Origin: Morchella semilibera | Lineage: Eukaryota > Ascomycota > Pezizomycetes > Pezizales > Morchellaceae | Length of the DNA: 64,000 nucleotides | Direction of reading: 5' to 3' | NCBI GenBank assembly: GCA_009192285.1 | Contig: WBVU01000003.1 | Location: 4,247,973-4,311,972, forward strand | Shown here: in pieces, positions 11,987 to 24,600 of the stretch | Position numbering within the stretch: position 1 is the first letter of the stretch | Layout: each line of letters starts with the position of its first letter | Notes under the pieces: model-generated | What the model was told of the DNA's origin: nothing | Databases searched by the model: none | The model's input: only the letters and a program-made list of their open reading frames with translations | Program-made: the position numbers and the translations under genes

Positions 11987-14063
11987 TTAGTTGGTGAGAC
12001 CCATAGGAATACCAAGGTGCTCCCCAGCAAGCATAGCACCCTTCTCTCCGATGAGAAGAGCGGTAGAGTAGGTATTGCTTCCAACTATTGTTGAAGGGGT
12101 CCGTTAGCATCTCTGAAGAATTAAAGATTATTGGGAAGTAATTACCATTTCCAGGAGCGATGGACAAATCAATGACCTTCAAATTCTCGACTCCGTAAAC
12201 GTTCAACTTGGCGTCAACCACGCCGCCCTCTTCACGGGGCTTCATGGCGTTGGTACCAAGGGAATGCCATGTTGTTCCAATGTTCTCCCTCATCCATTGC
12301 TCAACGGCCTTATCGTCCTCCTCTGAGTAGACAAGATTTTCGATTGGCTGCTTCTTATTAAGAGGCTCGCTGGTCAAATCGTTCTGTGCCGCAACGTTCC
12401 CAGAGACAACCACACCAGCGGTGACACCCATGTCTCCCTGGAGCTCTCTGGAGGTATCGATGTCGATCTCAATAGCACGCGCAGGAGAAGTAGGAGAGTA
12501 CTTAGGGTGGAGTGATGCAACCTCTCCGCGGTAGCAGGGCATGCGGCGAACGAGCTCGCGGCCAAGCTTGTAACCCCAGATGTTAGGCCCCAGATCGGCG
12601 GGGTGAGACAAGTATGCTGGATCAAAATCGGCCTCAACATATGGGTCCGCAGAGGTGATGTGAATGAAACCACGACTGGCCGGGTACTCGAGATAAGTAC
12701 CAATAGTAACGTATTTGCCCCCAGGAAGCAGGGAGTGGTCGCCAAGGAAAGAATTTACAAGACCAGCGAAGATGACTGGCTTGTCCTCTGCATCCTTGAA
12801 GTACTCATCCCAGAACTTCCTAAACTCCGGCCCCATAGCATCAATCTCCTTCTCAGAGGGTCGGAGCTTGCCTCCAGCATCGATGAAATTTGTTGTGTAA
12901 ATGCCCTTAGCCTCTTCCAAATCTTTCAGACCCTGGGCATGAACCTCAGGAGTCCCCCGTAAGAAGTCATCGTGAGTTTTGGTATCTGGAGAGACCCTGT
13001 AGGTAGGGAGAATGAGGTTGTGGTCCTGGTAATTTGACCCAACCCCCGGGAGGTCAACCTTGCACTCAACACCAGCCTTCTCAAGAATCTCCCGAGCACC
13101 AACACCAGAGCGCTCCAAGACGGTTGGAGATCCAAGAGAACCAGCTGACACAACCACAAGCTTCCTTGCAGTCACAGATTGAGGGACTGGCCTAGGGGCG
13201 CCCTCCGCCGGAGGCGCGAATGGCACATATTCAACGCCGGTAGCTTTTCCATTCTCAATAATAACCCTTGAAACCTTCGAATCACAAAGGAGGTGGAGAT
13301 TATTGTTCTTCTCCATCACCGGGTGGACATAGTTGTGGGCGGTGTCACTTCGGAGACCAGTCTTAGGGTTGATCCATTTTGCCCAACGCTCGAAGGCGTG
13401 CGCTTCTTTGAGATCCTGGAGATCATCGACAAATTTATAGCCCATGTCCGCGGTGGCTTGTAGGAATTCCTCGGTATTGGGGGCTGGGGAAGCTCCATAG
13501 GAAACGGCCAGGGGGCCGTCGAAACCGTGGATCTCTGGGTCTTTGTTTTCGAGATTGTAGGATTCCATCTTCTTAAGAAGAGGAATTAGATCGTCCGCTG
13601 ACCAACCCTCTGTTTTCCAGTCATCGTAATCACTATTGAAAGTCAATCAGAAACTCATTCATATTCAGTTGAGGGTACATACGATTTACTCGCTCTGGTG
13701 TACATCATAAAGTTGATGGAAGAACCACCACCCAAGATATTTCCAGTGGGGACAATTGGTGAGCGGCCACCGAGGAGCTCGGAATGGCGCCCCGTATAGA
13801 ACTTTGCGGTAGTGGAGGTCGGTGCAAGGTGGGAGAGGTACATGGCGGGCCGTCTGACCTGAGGGTCATTGTGGTTGTTCTTTCCACCCTCGATAATGAG
13901 GACTTCAAGGTTGGGATCGGCTTGAGCAAGTCTTCCAGCTACGATACAACCAGCCGCACCGCCTATTGTTGTTTGTCAGTTAAGCCGGAAGCTTATATGT
14001 GAAGCAATTGGGGAGCCACGAACCTCCAACAACGATAACATCAACTTCTTTTGGGGGAGACAT
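11987..14063 (-). CDS. GMC oxidoreductase, alcohol (methanol) oxidase-like
   Basis: This is a glucose-methanol-choline flavoenzyme most like fungal alcohol oxidases, which oxidise short primary alcohols to aldehydes with FAD and release H2O2. Exons on the minus strand: 14063-14024, 13962-13683, 13632-12146 and 12084-11987. All introns are GT-AG and in phase, giving 634 residues. The FAD-binding GGGAAGCIVAGRL, then LIIEGG, the signature ILGGGSSINFMMYTRAS followed by DYDDW, and the C-terminal active-site region with His563 (TWHSLGT) and Asn606 (GSNTYSTALLIGEK) are all visible. The protein ends EHLGIPMGLTN and lacks the C-terminal extension with a peroxisomal targeting tripeptide found in classical peroxisomal alcohol oxidases, so a cytosolic location or a different substrate (aryl alcohol, glycerol) is possible. 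A TATA box lies about 100 bp upstream. No partner genes sit beside it. Confidence 0.93.
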
Positions 14064-16717
14064 GATTTCTGGTGGTAGTAGAGGACAAAAGGGTTCGAAG
14101 TGTAATATGAGATGGAACTTGATGAGGAGTATAGCGACTCTTGAGGAAGGCTTCCACCATCTTATATAGTGATATTTTACCCCAGACAATATATTCTAAC
14201 CACCGAGGGGGCCACGTGGAAATGAGATATCTCAGGCAAGTCAGCCTATCGCTTTTTTGGCGATCATATCTCGATTCCCGAGGGGGTGGTGGCGCCCAAC
14301 ACGGCAACTCTAGACAGCTCATTCATGCACCTGTACGGGGTGAATTTACAAATGCTCCTTCTTAAGCTTTCAAGCATGCCTGAGAAGAAAGAATTGCCCG
14401 GCATACTCCGATCAACTACCTAGCTTGGTAGTTTATGGTAATCCGTTCTGAGAGCTAAAGATATTGGCAGGAACTCAGACCCCCGAAGCTTACCAAATGT
14501 CGCCAAACAGACCAATTGCGATTCCCCTTATAAGCCAGCAAAGGCAATTGCAATAGTTGTTTCAAGATAGATTCATAACCAAGAGGGGTTGGATACAGGT
14601 ATGCGATAACTGAACACATATCAATTGCGCAGCTATTGAGCAATTGATGTCTACATAGTACATAAGGTACGTGTTGACTGCCTGTGTGAGAGGTACATGG
14701 GCACCCACAAGCTCTGACCCCCCGCCTCTTCCCAGCATGTCGAATATCACGCATGGCTAGGATACCACATGGCCTCCATGGTGGCCCCTAACTCTAACCT
14801 CTTAAAACCTACCCAATCAAATAAAAGAAGAACTACACCTCTAGGTCATAAAAAAAGAGTGGAGACTAGTTAAGACATCGCGGGTGCAACGGCCGCTAAT
14901 GGATAGTACTACTCTCAAATACATGTATCTTGCCTAGGAGCCGCTACGATTTATTCACCAAAGGAAAATCCCCAGAAACCCTATCTTACGCAGCGGAACA
15001 AGAATCCCGATTCGAGAGAGATGTATTTCCGCAGGTCCATCAATAATCCGCCGGGATGCAAAGTGGGTGCGTTGTGCAGGGAAAGCAGCCCACATAGGGA
15101 AGGATCAAAACGCCCACCTGCCGGGTAGTAGTAGACTAGTAGTCCCTTGAAGAGAACAGGGTTGGACAGCTTTTCGACGGTAGGTGTATCCCCATATGGT
15201 TAGTCGCCAATGTTCCTACTGCACTCCTACATAATAAATAATTACTCGCTTGCAAGGAAATCCAGGAGTACATGTAATCTACGAATTCATATACAGTTAC
15301 ATTTCTTTCTTACTTTGCATTATTTCTTTGATTATCCAATCTTCATAGGCGGTAGACGAATAGCCGATTTTGCCGCGCGTACAGAGCGTAACTTATAACT
15401 TATAGTGTAGGTACAGTACGTGCCAGCACAGAGAAAAAAGACAGGGTTTCTGATAGCGGCATTGAGGTCTGTGAACATTACATGTAGTTATCCTCCTTTT
15501 TTAAATCAAATTCTCCTAAGCCCCGATAAATGAAATTACATTCAGGGAAGATAAATATCGGAAGGTCAACACAAAGTTCTCCGCTTAACCCTCAGAAACG
15601 TTCCTCTGAAGATCTTTTTCCAAAAGCTCGTAGCCATGGCCCTACGTCCCCAACTAATGCGCATTATAGGTTGAGGCAAATAATAACCTAAGGGAGCCGT
15701 GCATTTATTGAAGAGTACGTGGCATTGTAGCCCACCCTCTTTTATTGAAAGTAGAAGGCGAAGAGGACGAAACGGCGAGCACGTGACTGATGCCATGCAT
15801 GCCATGTACGGAGAATAATGTGGTACCATACCCAATTGCGTGCATATCTGCAGTCGTAATCTGCCTCGTGGTAGAAAAGGCACAACATTCTAGTTGGTGA
15901 AAAACAGTTTGATGGATACATGTATATTAAGGCTGCATTATAATAATGGGTATTATTATCCCTATAGCTATGTGCCTTACATATGTACTCTACATACATG
16001 TAGGTTGTTAATGTTTCACTATTACGTATACTGGCCTTGCATCCGTGGTATAATATACATGTATTTATGCTCTATCATTCTTCATCGTGGTATCTCGGCC
16101 CTCCTCTTAATAAATATTAAGGTCATTATATTAAATAGACGAATGACAGAGCACATCGCATATTATATTATGGATCAACGTTTGAAAATGCAGTTATCAA
16201 CAATTCGGTACATCCTGTCACGAGGATCTTTTTTATTCAACCTGCACATGCAGCACCGAGTACAATCTCTCCCGTGACCGTATGAACATGTAGCCTCTTG
16301 GTTACGTAAACAATGCCAGAAATATGTATATATAAGTACATGTAATGAGACTCTATCGTTTCCCTCATTCCACGGCCAAGAAATAAGCGCACCATAAATA
16401 CAAATACAAATACACCACACCGGGTCATAAAAGATAAGGACATCCCAGAGAAAGAAGCAACAAATAACCACCCCTTTTTGGCCTATATACTATTGAAGGT
16501 AAGTTTAAAATGAGAAGAAGAGATTAATATTTTAAGGAAAACTATAATGAGTGAGTGAGTGAGCACAGAGCACGCTAAATAAAAAGCTGACAAAGAAAAA
16601 GTTCATTAAAGATTATCCGCCGGGCCATGGCTATCAGCCCTTTATACTGGTATTTGCCTTTCGGGGTTCGAAGACTGTGTTTATTCATCGCGAATTAGTT
16701 GATGTCCATGTGTACTC
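14064..16717. other. Intergenic region of about 2.7 kb
   Basis: No gene is supported apart from the promoter of the GMC gene at the left end. Several TACATGTA palindromes occur between about 14920 and 16340. A short GAGT microsatellite sits near 16548-16565. Small frames on both strands lack protein-like features. Confidence 0.5.
14161..14168 (-). promoter_or_regulatory. Probable TATA box of the GMC oxidoreductase gene
   Basis: TATATAAG on the minus strand lies 98 bp upstream of the start codon, in the sequence context CACTATATAAGATGG. Position and match are good for a fungal TATA-type promoter, which would fit an inducible gene. Confidence 0.5.
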
Positions 16718-18057
16718 CTAGAAAACCTCCCAGACCGTCTCTTCTATAAATCCCGCGAGTTGCGGTGCTGTGTCATTATATATGTGGGGCAGCATCGATA
16801 TCTGGGGGGTAGAGAAAATGATAAAAGTATAAACATACCTCGTGATAACCCTGCGGAAAACTAGCAGTAACAGCCACCTCATTTCTACCATTGCCCCAGG
16901 CGTTATCCTTGAGTGGGCGCTCGTCGTTGTCTCCCCCTCGTGACCCTTGGCTGTGGTTGTCCTCGTCAAGCTCACCAACTGTCGACTGGACGATAACGTC
17001 TTTCTGCGTGTGGATGATGATGGATGGCTTCGTGTGGTTGCTGGCAAGAGTCCCGCCACCATGGTGGGCATTGCTGCTGCTGAGCTCAATTTCTTGCTTG
17101 TCACGTGCGATTTTGGTAATGAGGTCGGCCATGGACATCTCAATGTTAAGTTTGACGGTGTAGGCAAGCGGGTGAAGTTGGATATAACTATCATAACACA
17201 ATTAGTAGGGGTTAGGGATAAATGCATGTATGTATGGCGGAAGCGCCACGGAAAAGAAATTGGAGTTGACATACACAGCGCCGTTCTTGAGCGACATAAG
17301 TCCAATAATCAAGGCATCCATGGCCAACGAAACCATAACAATCTTGACGTTGAATCTCACGAGTTTGTCGTACTTAGTCAATCCCTGCGACACAAGACGG
17401 GCCTTCACAACTCTAATAAAGTACCAGTTCAGTGTCGCGTCAATGAGCAGAATGATGATCTTTTCTATCCTATCCCAAACATTGTTGATATCTATATATC
17501 TACCATTCCGTTAGTATAGGTGTCTAACAACAGCCAACGCGGGTGGAATTACATTTGGGATACTTCCAACTTTGCCGGAATCCAGATACAAAACACCGTG
17601 ATATTGACACATGTGACCGCTATCGCTGTACCCCATTTGATCCTACTTGCTTTCTTTTTATCCGACATCACGATAGATACTCGATTAATGATAATTTGCA
17701 TGAGAAATTGTAACTCTAGCACCCATAATGAGAGTAATATAAATGCATATGGTAAACTAAGTATTCCATCGTCAGCATAGTATTCTACTAAACTAACGAT
17801 AAAGCAATTAATCATCAGGAATAAAAGAGGTAGACATACGTAAACTTCGCCACATCACTTAGATACAAATACGCCTGTATCGTGATTGCTACATTTGCTA
17901 AAAGCTCGCCCCAGATCATGTAGATATACGCCGATTTTGTTGGATTGCGGGAGCGCATAGTCTGCTTGATTGCATTCCATGTCGTCAGGAAGCCGAAACC
18001 GAGTGTGAACCCAAAGGCGATAGATGAGACTTTGACGTCGGAAATACTGTGCGACAT
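16718..18057 (-). CDS. Seven-helix integral membrane protein of unknown function, five exons
   Basis: Exons on the minus strand: 18057-17840, 17792-17553, 17499-17275, 17187-16839 and 16801-16718, giving 371 residues. The acceptor before exon 3 follows a perfect TACTAAC branch site, and the donor of exon 3 is GTATGT; both choices are needed to keep frame. Seven hydrophobic segments are visible: around FGFTLGFGFLTTW, IWGELLANVAITI, YAFILLSLWVLEL, AIAVTCVNITVFCIW, IIILLIDATLNWYF, IVMVSLAMDALIIGL and YIQLHPLAYTVKLN. After the last helix comes an acidic, Asn/Ser/His-rich cytosolic-type tail of about 110 residues. The layout resembles uncharacterised ascomycete seven-helix proteins. I see no CFEM domain as in PTH11-type receptors, and no retinal lysine can be assigned. 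A receptor-like role is only a guess. Confidence 0.8.
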
Positions 18058-19972
18058 TATAGATATTATTTGTTGATGAAAAGAAGCTCGAGATATTATT
18101 ATATGGAACTCAAGGTACTGGCCGAGTTGCTAATTGTACAATGTAATGTCGAATAATATCCAGCAACAGATAGCGAGAACTGGGGGTAACGAGTATGTAT
18201 CTATGTGTAGATATTCACTCGGGTCGACCGCAGTTGGAGTGTGGTGAGGCGGTGAGAGCAGCAGCTAAGTAGTTGACTATGATTGAACTAAAGCCACAAT
18301 GTGGTGGGAGCTGTAGTTAACAACATCAAAGAGCGCGATGGTTAGCCAAAGGTCCCAATAATCATCAATCTCTCATCTCAAGCTGCCTCACTAGTGGCGA
18401 ACCATTACCAATGTCTGGATAGATATAGCGATGCTGTCTACAGCCAGGGTACTAACCTTAGTATGCAGAATAGTAATACCGAATCGTTAACGTTAACCTA
18501 GATCAAATTGGCTTGTCGTCTGGCTGCCTGCCTCTGTTGAATTATTCGCGAAAGAAAAAAGGTGCTCCGATTTTTGAGAGGGAACCGGGCATTCGGGTGA
18601 GCTAAGTATGAAATCCTGAAGCCCACCGTGCCCATATGAACCCGGGACCTTGTTCGAAAAACCCACCCACCATCATCCACCCCATATCCACCTGCATGTG
18701 TCATCTCTTCTGTTCTACCTCTCCCCCTCTCCTAAGGTTAGAATAGGGAAGGGCATCTCAGATCTCCCGCAATCCCACCTCCCTCTCCCCCCGTACGTAA
18801 AACCTATCGGTGCAAGGTAATAGGGCCTAAGGAGGGTGCCGAGGCTTGCCTAGAAAATCTGCCGAATTGTTAATACTATTGCTACATAGTGGGTACTTAC
18901 TAGCTTTCCATGGCAATAAGATAGACAGGATTCGAGAAGACACCTACCTCATTTACCTCAGATATACTCAGAGATGCGTTGGAACTGCCTTCCTTACTGT
19001 CTTCCATTCACGGGGGGAAAAGCAGAACGTAACAATCTCGCAAAATTACATGGTAGAAAGTTGAAGCTAAAGCCTCTTTGGTGGTGATCTCCTTGAGAGA
19101 AATTTCACATTACCTTCTTCCACTCTAGCGGTTGTCTCGACAGCATACCCTTGATGCCCCAAAATGGGGAGGAGAGTCCGCGATCCGCTCTTCCTGCAGA
19201 GTCGTTACTTGTCACTGCGCGCAAGGTCTATTCACCCTTCTACCTGCATACCAATGGAACTCCATTCCCCTACAGAACGTTTAGAGTAGATATGGGTCCC
19301 ATAGGTTTAGTGGGGGATCTGATTCTACACTGGCAGTTAGACAAGCGGTCAAAGTCTTGAGTGTGTTACGAACTAGGGCAAGCATTGTTAAGTAGAGGAA
19401 GGTATCGAAGCCCTAGTCCCTGGACAGTTAATCAATCTATCAAATAAAAATGGCACTCTACAGCCACTCCCCCCCAACAAGCAGCCATTCCCACAGCACA
19501 ACCTTACTCGTAGGGTGGTGGGTTGAAAGTTGGTTCCCGGAGGCGACTACTACCTAAAGCCTCAGATTCGAGAGGATAGCGGCTCGGTAACCTCGCACCC
19601 ATGTTTCCCCGACTGGTTGGCTGTTGGCAGTAACCGTGAATTAACTCGGTAGCTAGCTACCAGTAGTCCATGAGGTCTATGCCAAGGATCACGAGTCTTG
19701 AATTAAACCCATTCAGTATCTTGGACAGAAAACTAGAATTGACCATTGATGAATGAACGTCAAGCTATAAAATAGTGTACTACAAAACCGGAGTGGCGGG
19801 ATAGTTGTCTCAAACATGCAATGTTTTGCCAAGCTATGCACGTCCCTGGCGACCGAAATCTGGTGTTGTAACGAAGGACTTAATTTGATCACCGCGCCAC
19901 ATGCACTGCTCTAGTTGCCTAACAAAATGAGTTAAGCTAAAGGGGAACTCCCGTGGTTGGTGATTAGGTTGA

Positions 19973-20098
19973 ATGTTTCACACAGCACTACAAATATGAA
20001 AAAGGGGATTTCCGTAAACAAAAAAGGTTTTTTTTAAGTGGGGTTTTCCACCCACATCACTGTGGTGGCAAACGCGAACATTTCTGCGTGTGAAACAT
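19973..20098. repeat. Short inverted-repeat (foldback) element
   Basis: The end word ATGTTTCACAC (19973-19983) is matched in inverse orientation by GTGTGAAACAT (20088-20098), enclosing about 104 bp that includes A- and T-runs and an internal imperfect stem. Size and structure resemble a small MITE. No target duplication was recognised and no second copy was seen. Confidence 0.45.
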
Positions 20099-20491
20099 CT
20101 GTGGTCTGAGCCTGTCGGTTCAAGGCTATCATGTTGACCTTGAGAGTTACGAGGTAGTGGCGCCGCTACGAGTAAATATCTCAATAACCAGGTGGTGCTC
20201 AATCGAAACAACTTAAGAATTTGTATTTCATGAAACACCATATAGATACTGGTACGTATATATATATACGCACACGGTCGACAAAAGAAATGAAAGACAG
20301 AAATACCCTTTAAAGTAGGACCACAGCTCATTATGGTTAATTGGTTGTATAGCGTAGTATGCAATACTATTATCTACATGTTTCGAGTGATATTTCATGA
20401 TACGACTTATATACATGTACATGTACTTGCGTTGAGAATAAGCTTCCGCCAAATTGTGTCGGGGACTTATTCTCGCGGGGAGTATGTATAT

Positions 20492-20579
20492 CGTGATTAT
20501 TTGGCCGACTCAAATTTTGAGTTCTTGGCGGGATTTTCACACCAAAGGCTATCGCCAAGAACTAAATATTTAGATTCAG
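20492..20579. mobile_element. Truncated copy of the GTTCTTGGCGG foldback element
   Basis: This shares with the element at 60507-60633 (opposite orientation) the left end around GTGATTATTTGGCC, the core GAGTTCTTGGCGGGATTTT, the inner word CACACCAAAG and the right core CGCCAAGAACTAAATATT. The copy stops after TTAGATTCAG and lacks the right terminal repeat. Two independent copies in one window indicate a dispersed family. Confidence 0.75.
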
Positions 20580-21318
20580 AATGTCATCGGACTCCACAAC
20601 CAGGTCCCACAATTATGGTTATGATCTACATACATGCATAAAGGGAGTGGGGGGTACGGGTATTAACGCCGTACCTGGTTCCCGACACCTCAAAATGGCT
20701 ATCGTTCGGAAATCTCCCCAATCTCCTTGCGCACCCGGGGAGATAGTGCTCCTTCCAGAACGTCGGTTAACAAGGCTAGGGATTAATGTTGACCTGTGGA
20801 GTGCCTACAAAGAGCCAGCCAATTCTACACGTCAGCAAAATCCAACCCCGCATGTGTATGTCAAGAACGGACATGCAGAAAGTAATATATCATCAACCCT
20901 CAACCCAACCATTTTCAACGTCTTCCCCGGAGATCGGTACTGTTTATATTAGCCCTTTCGATTCTTCACCGACCCTAGGCCAGTATAAGCGACCTAGCCG
21001 TCTATATCGTCATCAGTCTTTAGTATTTCCCCTTACCATGCAGTAGGTAGTCTTCCCATGCAATTAATAGGTAGCCTTCCTATGCAATAGTATAAAAGAG
21101 CTCTGCCAAAACAAGGCTAGATAATCGGATACCTAGAACGTTGCTGTGCCACATATATGCCAGGGAAGAAATTGTAGAGGAATCCCTCATATCACCCAAT
21201 ATCGCACCAATTCTCAGGCTCCCCTTCTAGCGCAACAACGCGTTTGAAGTTCTGAAGATATTGAGGACATAACCGCAGATAGGAAGCCAATCTTAACCGA
21301 CAGTGGTTTTGAGGAAGC

Positions 21319-21392
21319 TGTAGTTAGCGCAGTTGGTTGAGGCGTGCGCTTTCTATCGCTCTAGATGTATAGGTTGAAAACTGTTCCCGCAT
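21319..21392 (+). other. tRNA-like / SINE-head-like sequence
   Basis: TAGCGCAGTTGG agrees with the Pol III box A consensus and lies in the tRNA-like context AGTTAGCGCAGTTGGTTGAG. About 45 bp further, AGGTTGAAAACTGTTCCC is only a poor box B. No full cloverleaf folds by eye, so this is not called a tRNA gene. It may be a tRNA-derived SINE head or a decayed tRNA. Confidence 0.25.
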
Positions 21393-21504
21393 GCTGCCAT
21401 GCACACTTGATATTTGTTAATTACGTATACAGATAAGCCAAGATTAAAGAATCAACAGAGTTTTCGGGAGTTAGTTCTTGGGGGCACATAAAATCCTAGG
21501 CTAT

Positions 21505-21622
21505 AGTTATCGGGTTATATTATGCCATAGGGACTCCCTGCACGCAACATTCTTGTACCTAGAAGTCAATGAAGTTATGATATAAAAAAAAAAAAAAAAA
21601 AAAAAAAGTTATCGGGTTATAT
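21505..21622 (+). mobile_element. 5'-truncated non-LTR retroposed fragment with poly(A) tail and target-site duplication
   Basis: An 87-bp insert (21521-21607) ends in an A run of about 25 and is flanked by direct repeats AGTTATCGGGTTATAT (21505-21520; right copy 21607/8-21622). This is the signature of target-primed reverse transcription. The 3' end just before the tail (TTGTACCTAGAA, then TTATGATA) also occurs before an A run at about 52205-52241, so both derive from one retroelement family. No reverse transcriptase is present. Confidence 0.75.
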
Positions 21623-24600
21623 GTCAGTTGCTACTCCAGCCACTGGCTTACCTACTCCTTCTAGAATTGATTTACATTGTACCTTCCTCTATTGTTTCAA
21701 GGCGATAACGTTCACCTAAGTCTAGAAACCGAGCGAATTTAATTAGCTGTATATATCATTACAGTGATCTTGAAGGTTAAAGAATAATGGGTTCGGTACG
21801 GTAGTAGGTATTACTACACCAGCGGCCAGGAACACCCTTACCCACCAACCTGGTTGATGAACACCCCTACATAGCCCTACCACGGATGCCAGCCCGCGGT
21901 GAGACAAGAAAACCGCCTGCTCCTTCCGTTCGATCGGGTATGTAGCCGAAGTATCGAAGAGGAAAAATAAAATTGTCACCGCCACGTATAATTGTGGAGA
22001 AGGATAGAAAAAAAACTGGAGCCCTAAGAAATTGATGTTTGCGAAAGAATTTCGTTTGATTGCTTGCATTAGGTGGTCCGTGAGAGTGGTTGTCGGGCCT
22101 TGAGAAAATAAACGCGGAAAACTATTAATAAACCGCTGGTCCATTCTAGCTCGGAATAGGTCCCTTATTCGATATTGTGAAATTATGATCAGATCTAATC
22201 TTTGGTCGATGGCTCCGAAGTACCCTCAGACTCCTCGAAACAACAGCGACTACAGAAATAGCGGGCTACATTACCTGCCACGCGTGGGTTGGGGTTGGTT
22301 GTATGTGCTCCACCTTGTGGCTAGTATTAGGGTTACTCTCACCGCCGGCCTAGGTCGGAACCTCCCGATTTCAGACCCACAACGGCCGGCCCGGAAGCAC
22401 AAATCCTTTCTCGGATATGATAAATACATGTACGAGTGATGTTTCGTGATATTATCCAAGCTAGGGCCAACAGCACACTGATTAGAGCAGTGATGGAAAT
22501 GTTTAAGATCAAGGATGAAACAAGATCGGCGAAGTGAGGCAATTCTTCATAATATTACGTACGGAATATTGCTGAGCTGATATGTCTTTGTTTTCATGTT
22601 TTCAGCAGGTTTTGAACTCATCGTGATCCAGCCCTCCCTTGATTTGTAACTTCACTCAAGATTCCACTGATTCTGGGTCAGTGCTTTTTACTCCGTTGCC
22701 CAAGCCTTCGGCAATCAACTACGGTAGGTATAATCAGTATGCTAGCAGTTGCTCTGTGCTCCGAAACAGCGCCATCCGACGGCAACCCATAACCGTATGC
22801 AGGTGGTGTGGTAAGTATTTCTTCTAAGGGAAACAAATTTTTAGTGGGTGGTCATATATGGATCCATTAAGCATCATGGCAGTCAATCTCCGGCTTGGAT
22901 TGAATCCTTTTCTTTCTTTTTTTTCTGTCTGGGCTAGCTATAGGCGGTGTAAGCCTAAATATTGACGGCGGAACCTTAAACCTAAATCAAAAGCCCATGC
23001 TCGAATTATTTAGACTTGGTAAATGCTCACAACTATTCTCCGCGACTACTTTGGAGAGATATGTAAAGACCAGAGAAGATCACCAAATGTCTATCTGAAG
23101 ACCCAATAACAGAGTACCTAGGCGATCGAATTCCTCGCATCTGTGGTCCTGCCGATCTGAATGCTATCCTCACTCATCTCGTTGCAATCCCCCGATTCCT
23201 GTTAGTACTCGAGAGTATTCAGTATCTTAGACAGATGTTCTTGTAGACGATCTGCAGGCATCTAGCTCGAGCACATGAGCATGTTCTTCTGTTCCACCCG
23301 GTAGTTCACTTAGCGACGGTCTCGTGAATACCTAAAATAGACCGTGGTGAGTTCATGAGCAGAAGACATGCAGGCGGGTCCAAAAGAAAAGAAATAAGCA
23401 AATAGAGTTCATGTACCTACAAAAATTGTGGGCCTAAAGCAGAGCAAAGCTCCTTCTCCGGCGCGGCCCCTAGTTTGACCACTGATATCAGTGGCATGAA
23501 AGTTTTGGCCCTCCTAAGGCCTTTCGATTCGCGACCGCCGAAACTTCCTCAAGAAGAAAAGTGAGATACCAACCGAGGACTGAGGGTTCCAACTGGAGCA
23601 ATAGACAGTTTCGGCACCGGGTTGCTTTGCAACCTTCCGCCCAACTTTCGGAAGCGCTAAACGGAAAATGGAAAATTATTGACCAGAATCTTGCAGCGTT
23701 GGCACAGCCACTGCCAAAACTAATATGTTTCACTCATTTCACTTGGTGATAAGACAATAGAAAAAAGTGTCCCCATATTATAAAGATAGAATCAGGTTTG
23801 AAGCGACTTAAAAATTGTGTGAACGCTTGGGCTTAACTGACATTGCGGGTGCGATGTTGTCGCTAGGGATTGGCACTGCAACATTACATAGAGTACGCGA
23901 TGTAGTACTGACAGAAATTGTTCCAAACAGACCCTTGAATTCGAAGTTTCTTAGCATACATACATGTACCTTGTACGTACCTACAAAAAAAAACAGATGT
24001 TATAGTGAATAAGCTTTCGGGGAAGCGCTTTAGTTGCCTAATATAATAGTATACAGCACCTACTCGACAATTCTATTACCGATATCGATCAACCCTTACA
24101 TAAAACCCGGTACCCCCACTTCTAATCATTTCTGGTTGTGGTGTGTGTATAGTGTTATCCCACTGTACTGGGCCATTAATCCCGTGATAGGTGTCCTGGT
24201 GCCAGAATGGTGAACTCGATCGCGCGAATCATTTCCTTAGGTCCCACATTTCTATCCAGCCTAGTTAAACCACCGGCCCCTTCTTCTATCCGGGTACTCC
24301 AGAGTACCCTACCGCGAATGTTAACCGTGAGCACCCAGCCATGCGGGAGGTTGATAGGACATTTCCTGATTTCATGGACATGGTTATGGTGCGGTACATG
24401 TATGGTATTATAGATTAGTAACGCGCATGAGTACCAAGTAACATGACTTGGAATTGGGACATATCTCCGGAGGAGTCCCCACCTAGATGAGACGATAACT
24501 AAATTCTCGTGTTGCTACCCAGTTCTCCCTTCATCCGTAAAGTGACCACATCTAGATCTATAATTCCGCTGTCAGGTCATTTGTATCATACGTACAAAAC

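Noticed and set aside
20581-20952. 123-codon ATG frame next to a foldback element
   Set aside because: No recognisable motif, no promoter signal and low-complexity composition; likely chance.
21743-22144. 133-codon minus-strand ATG frame
   Set aside because: One hydrophobic stretch but no family resemblance or gene context; kept out for lack of support.
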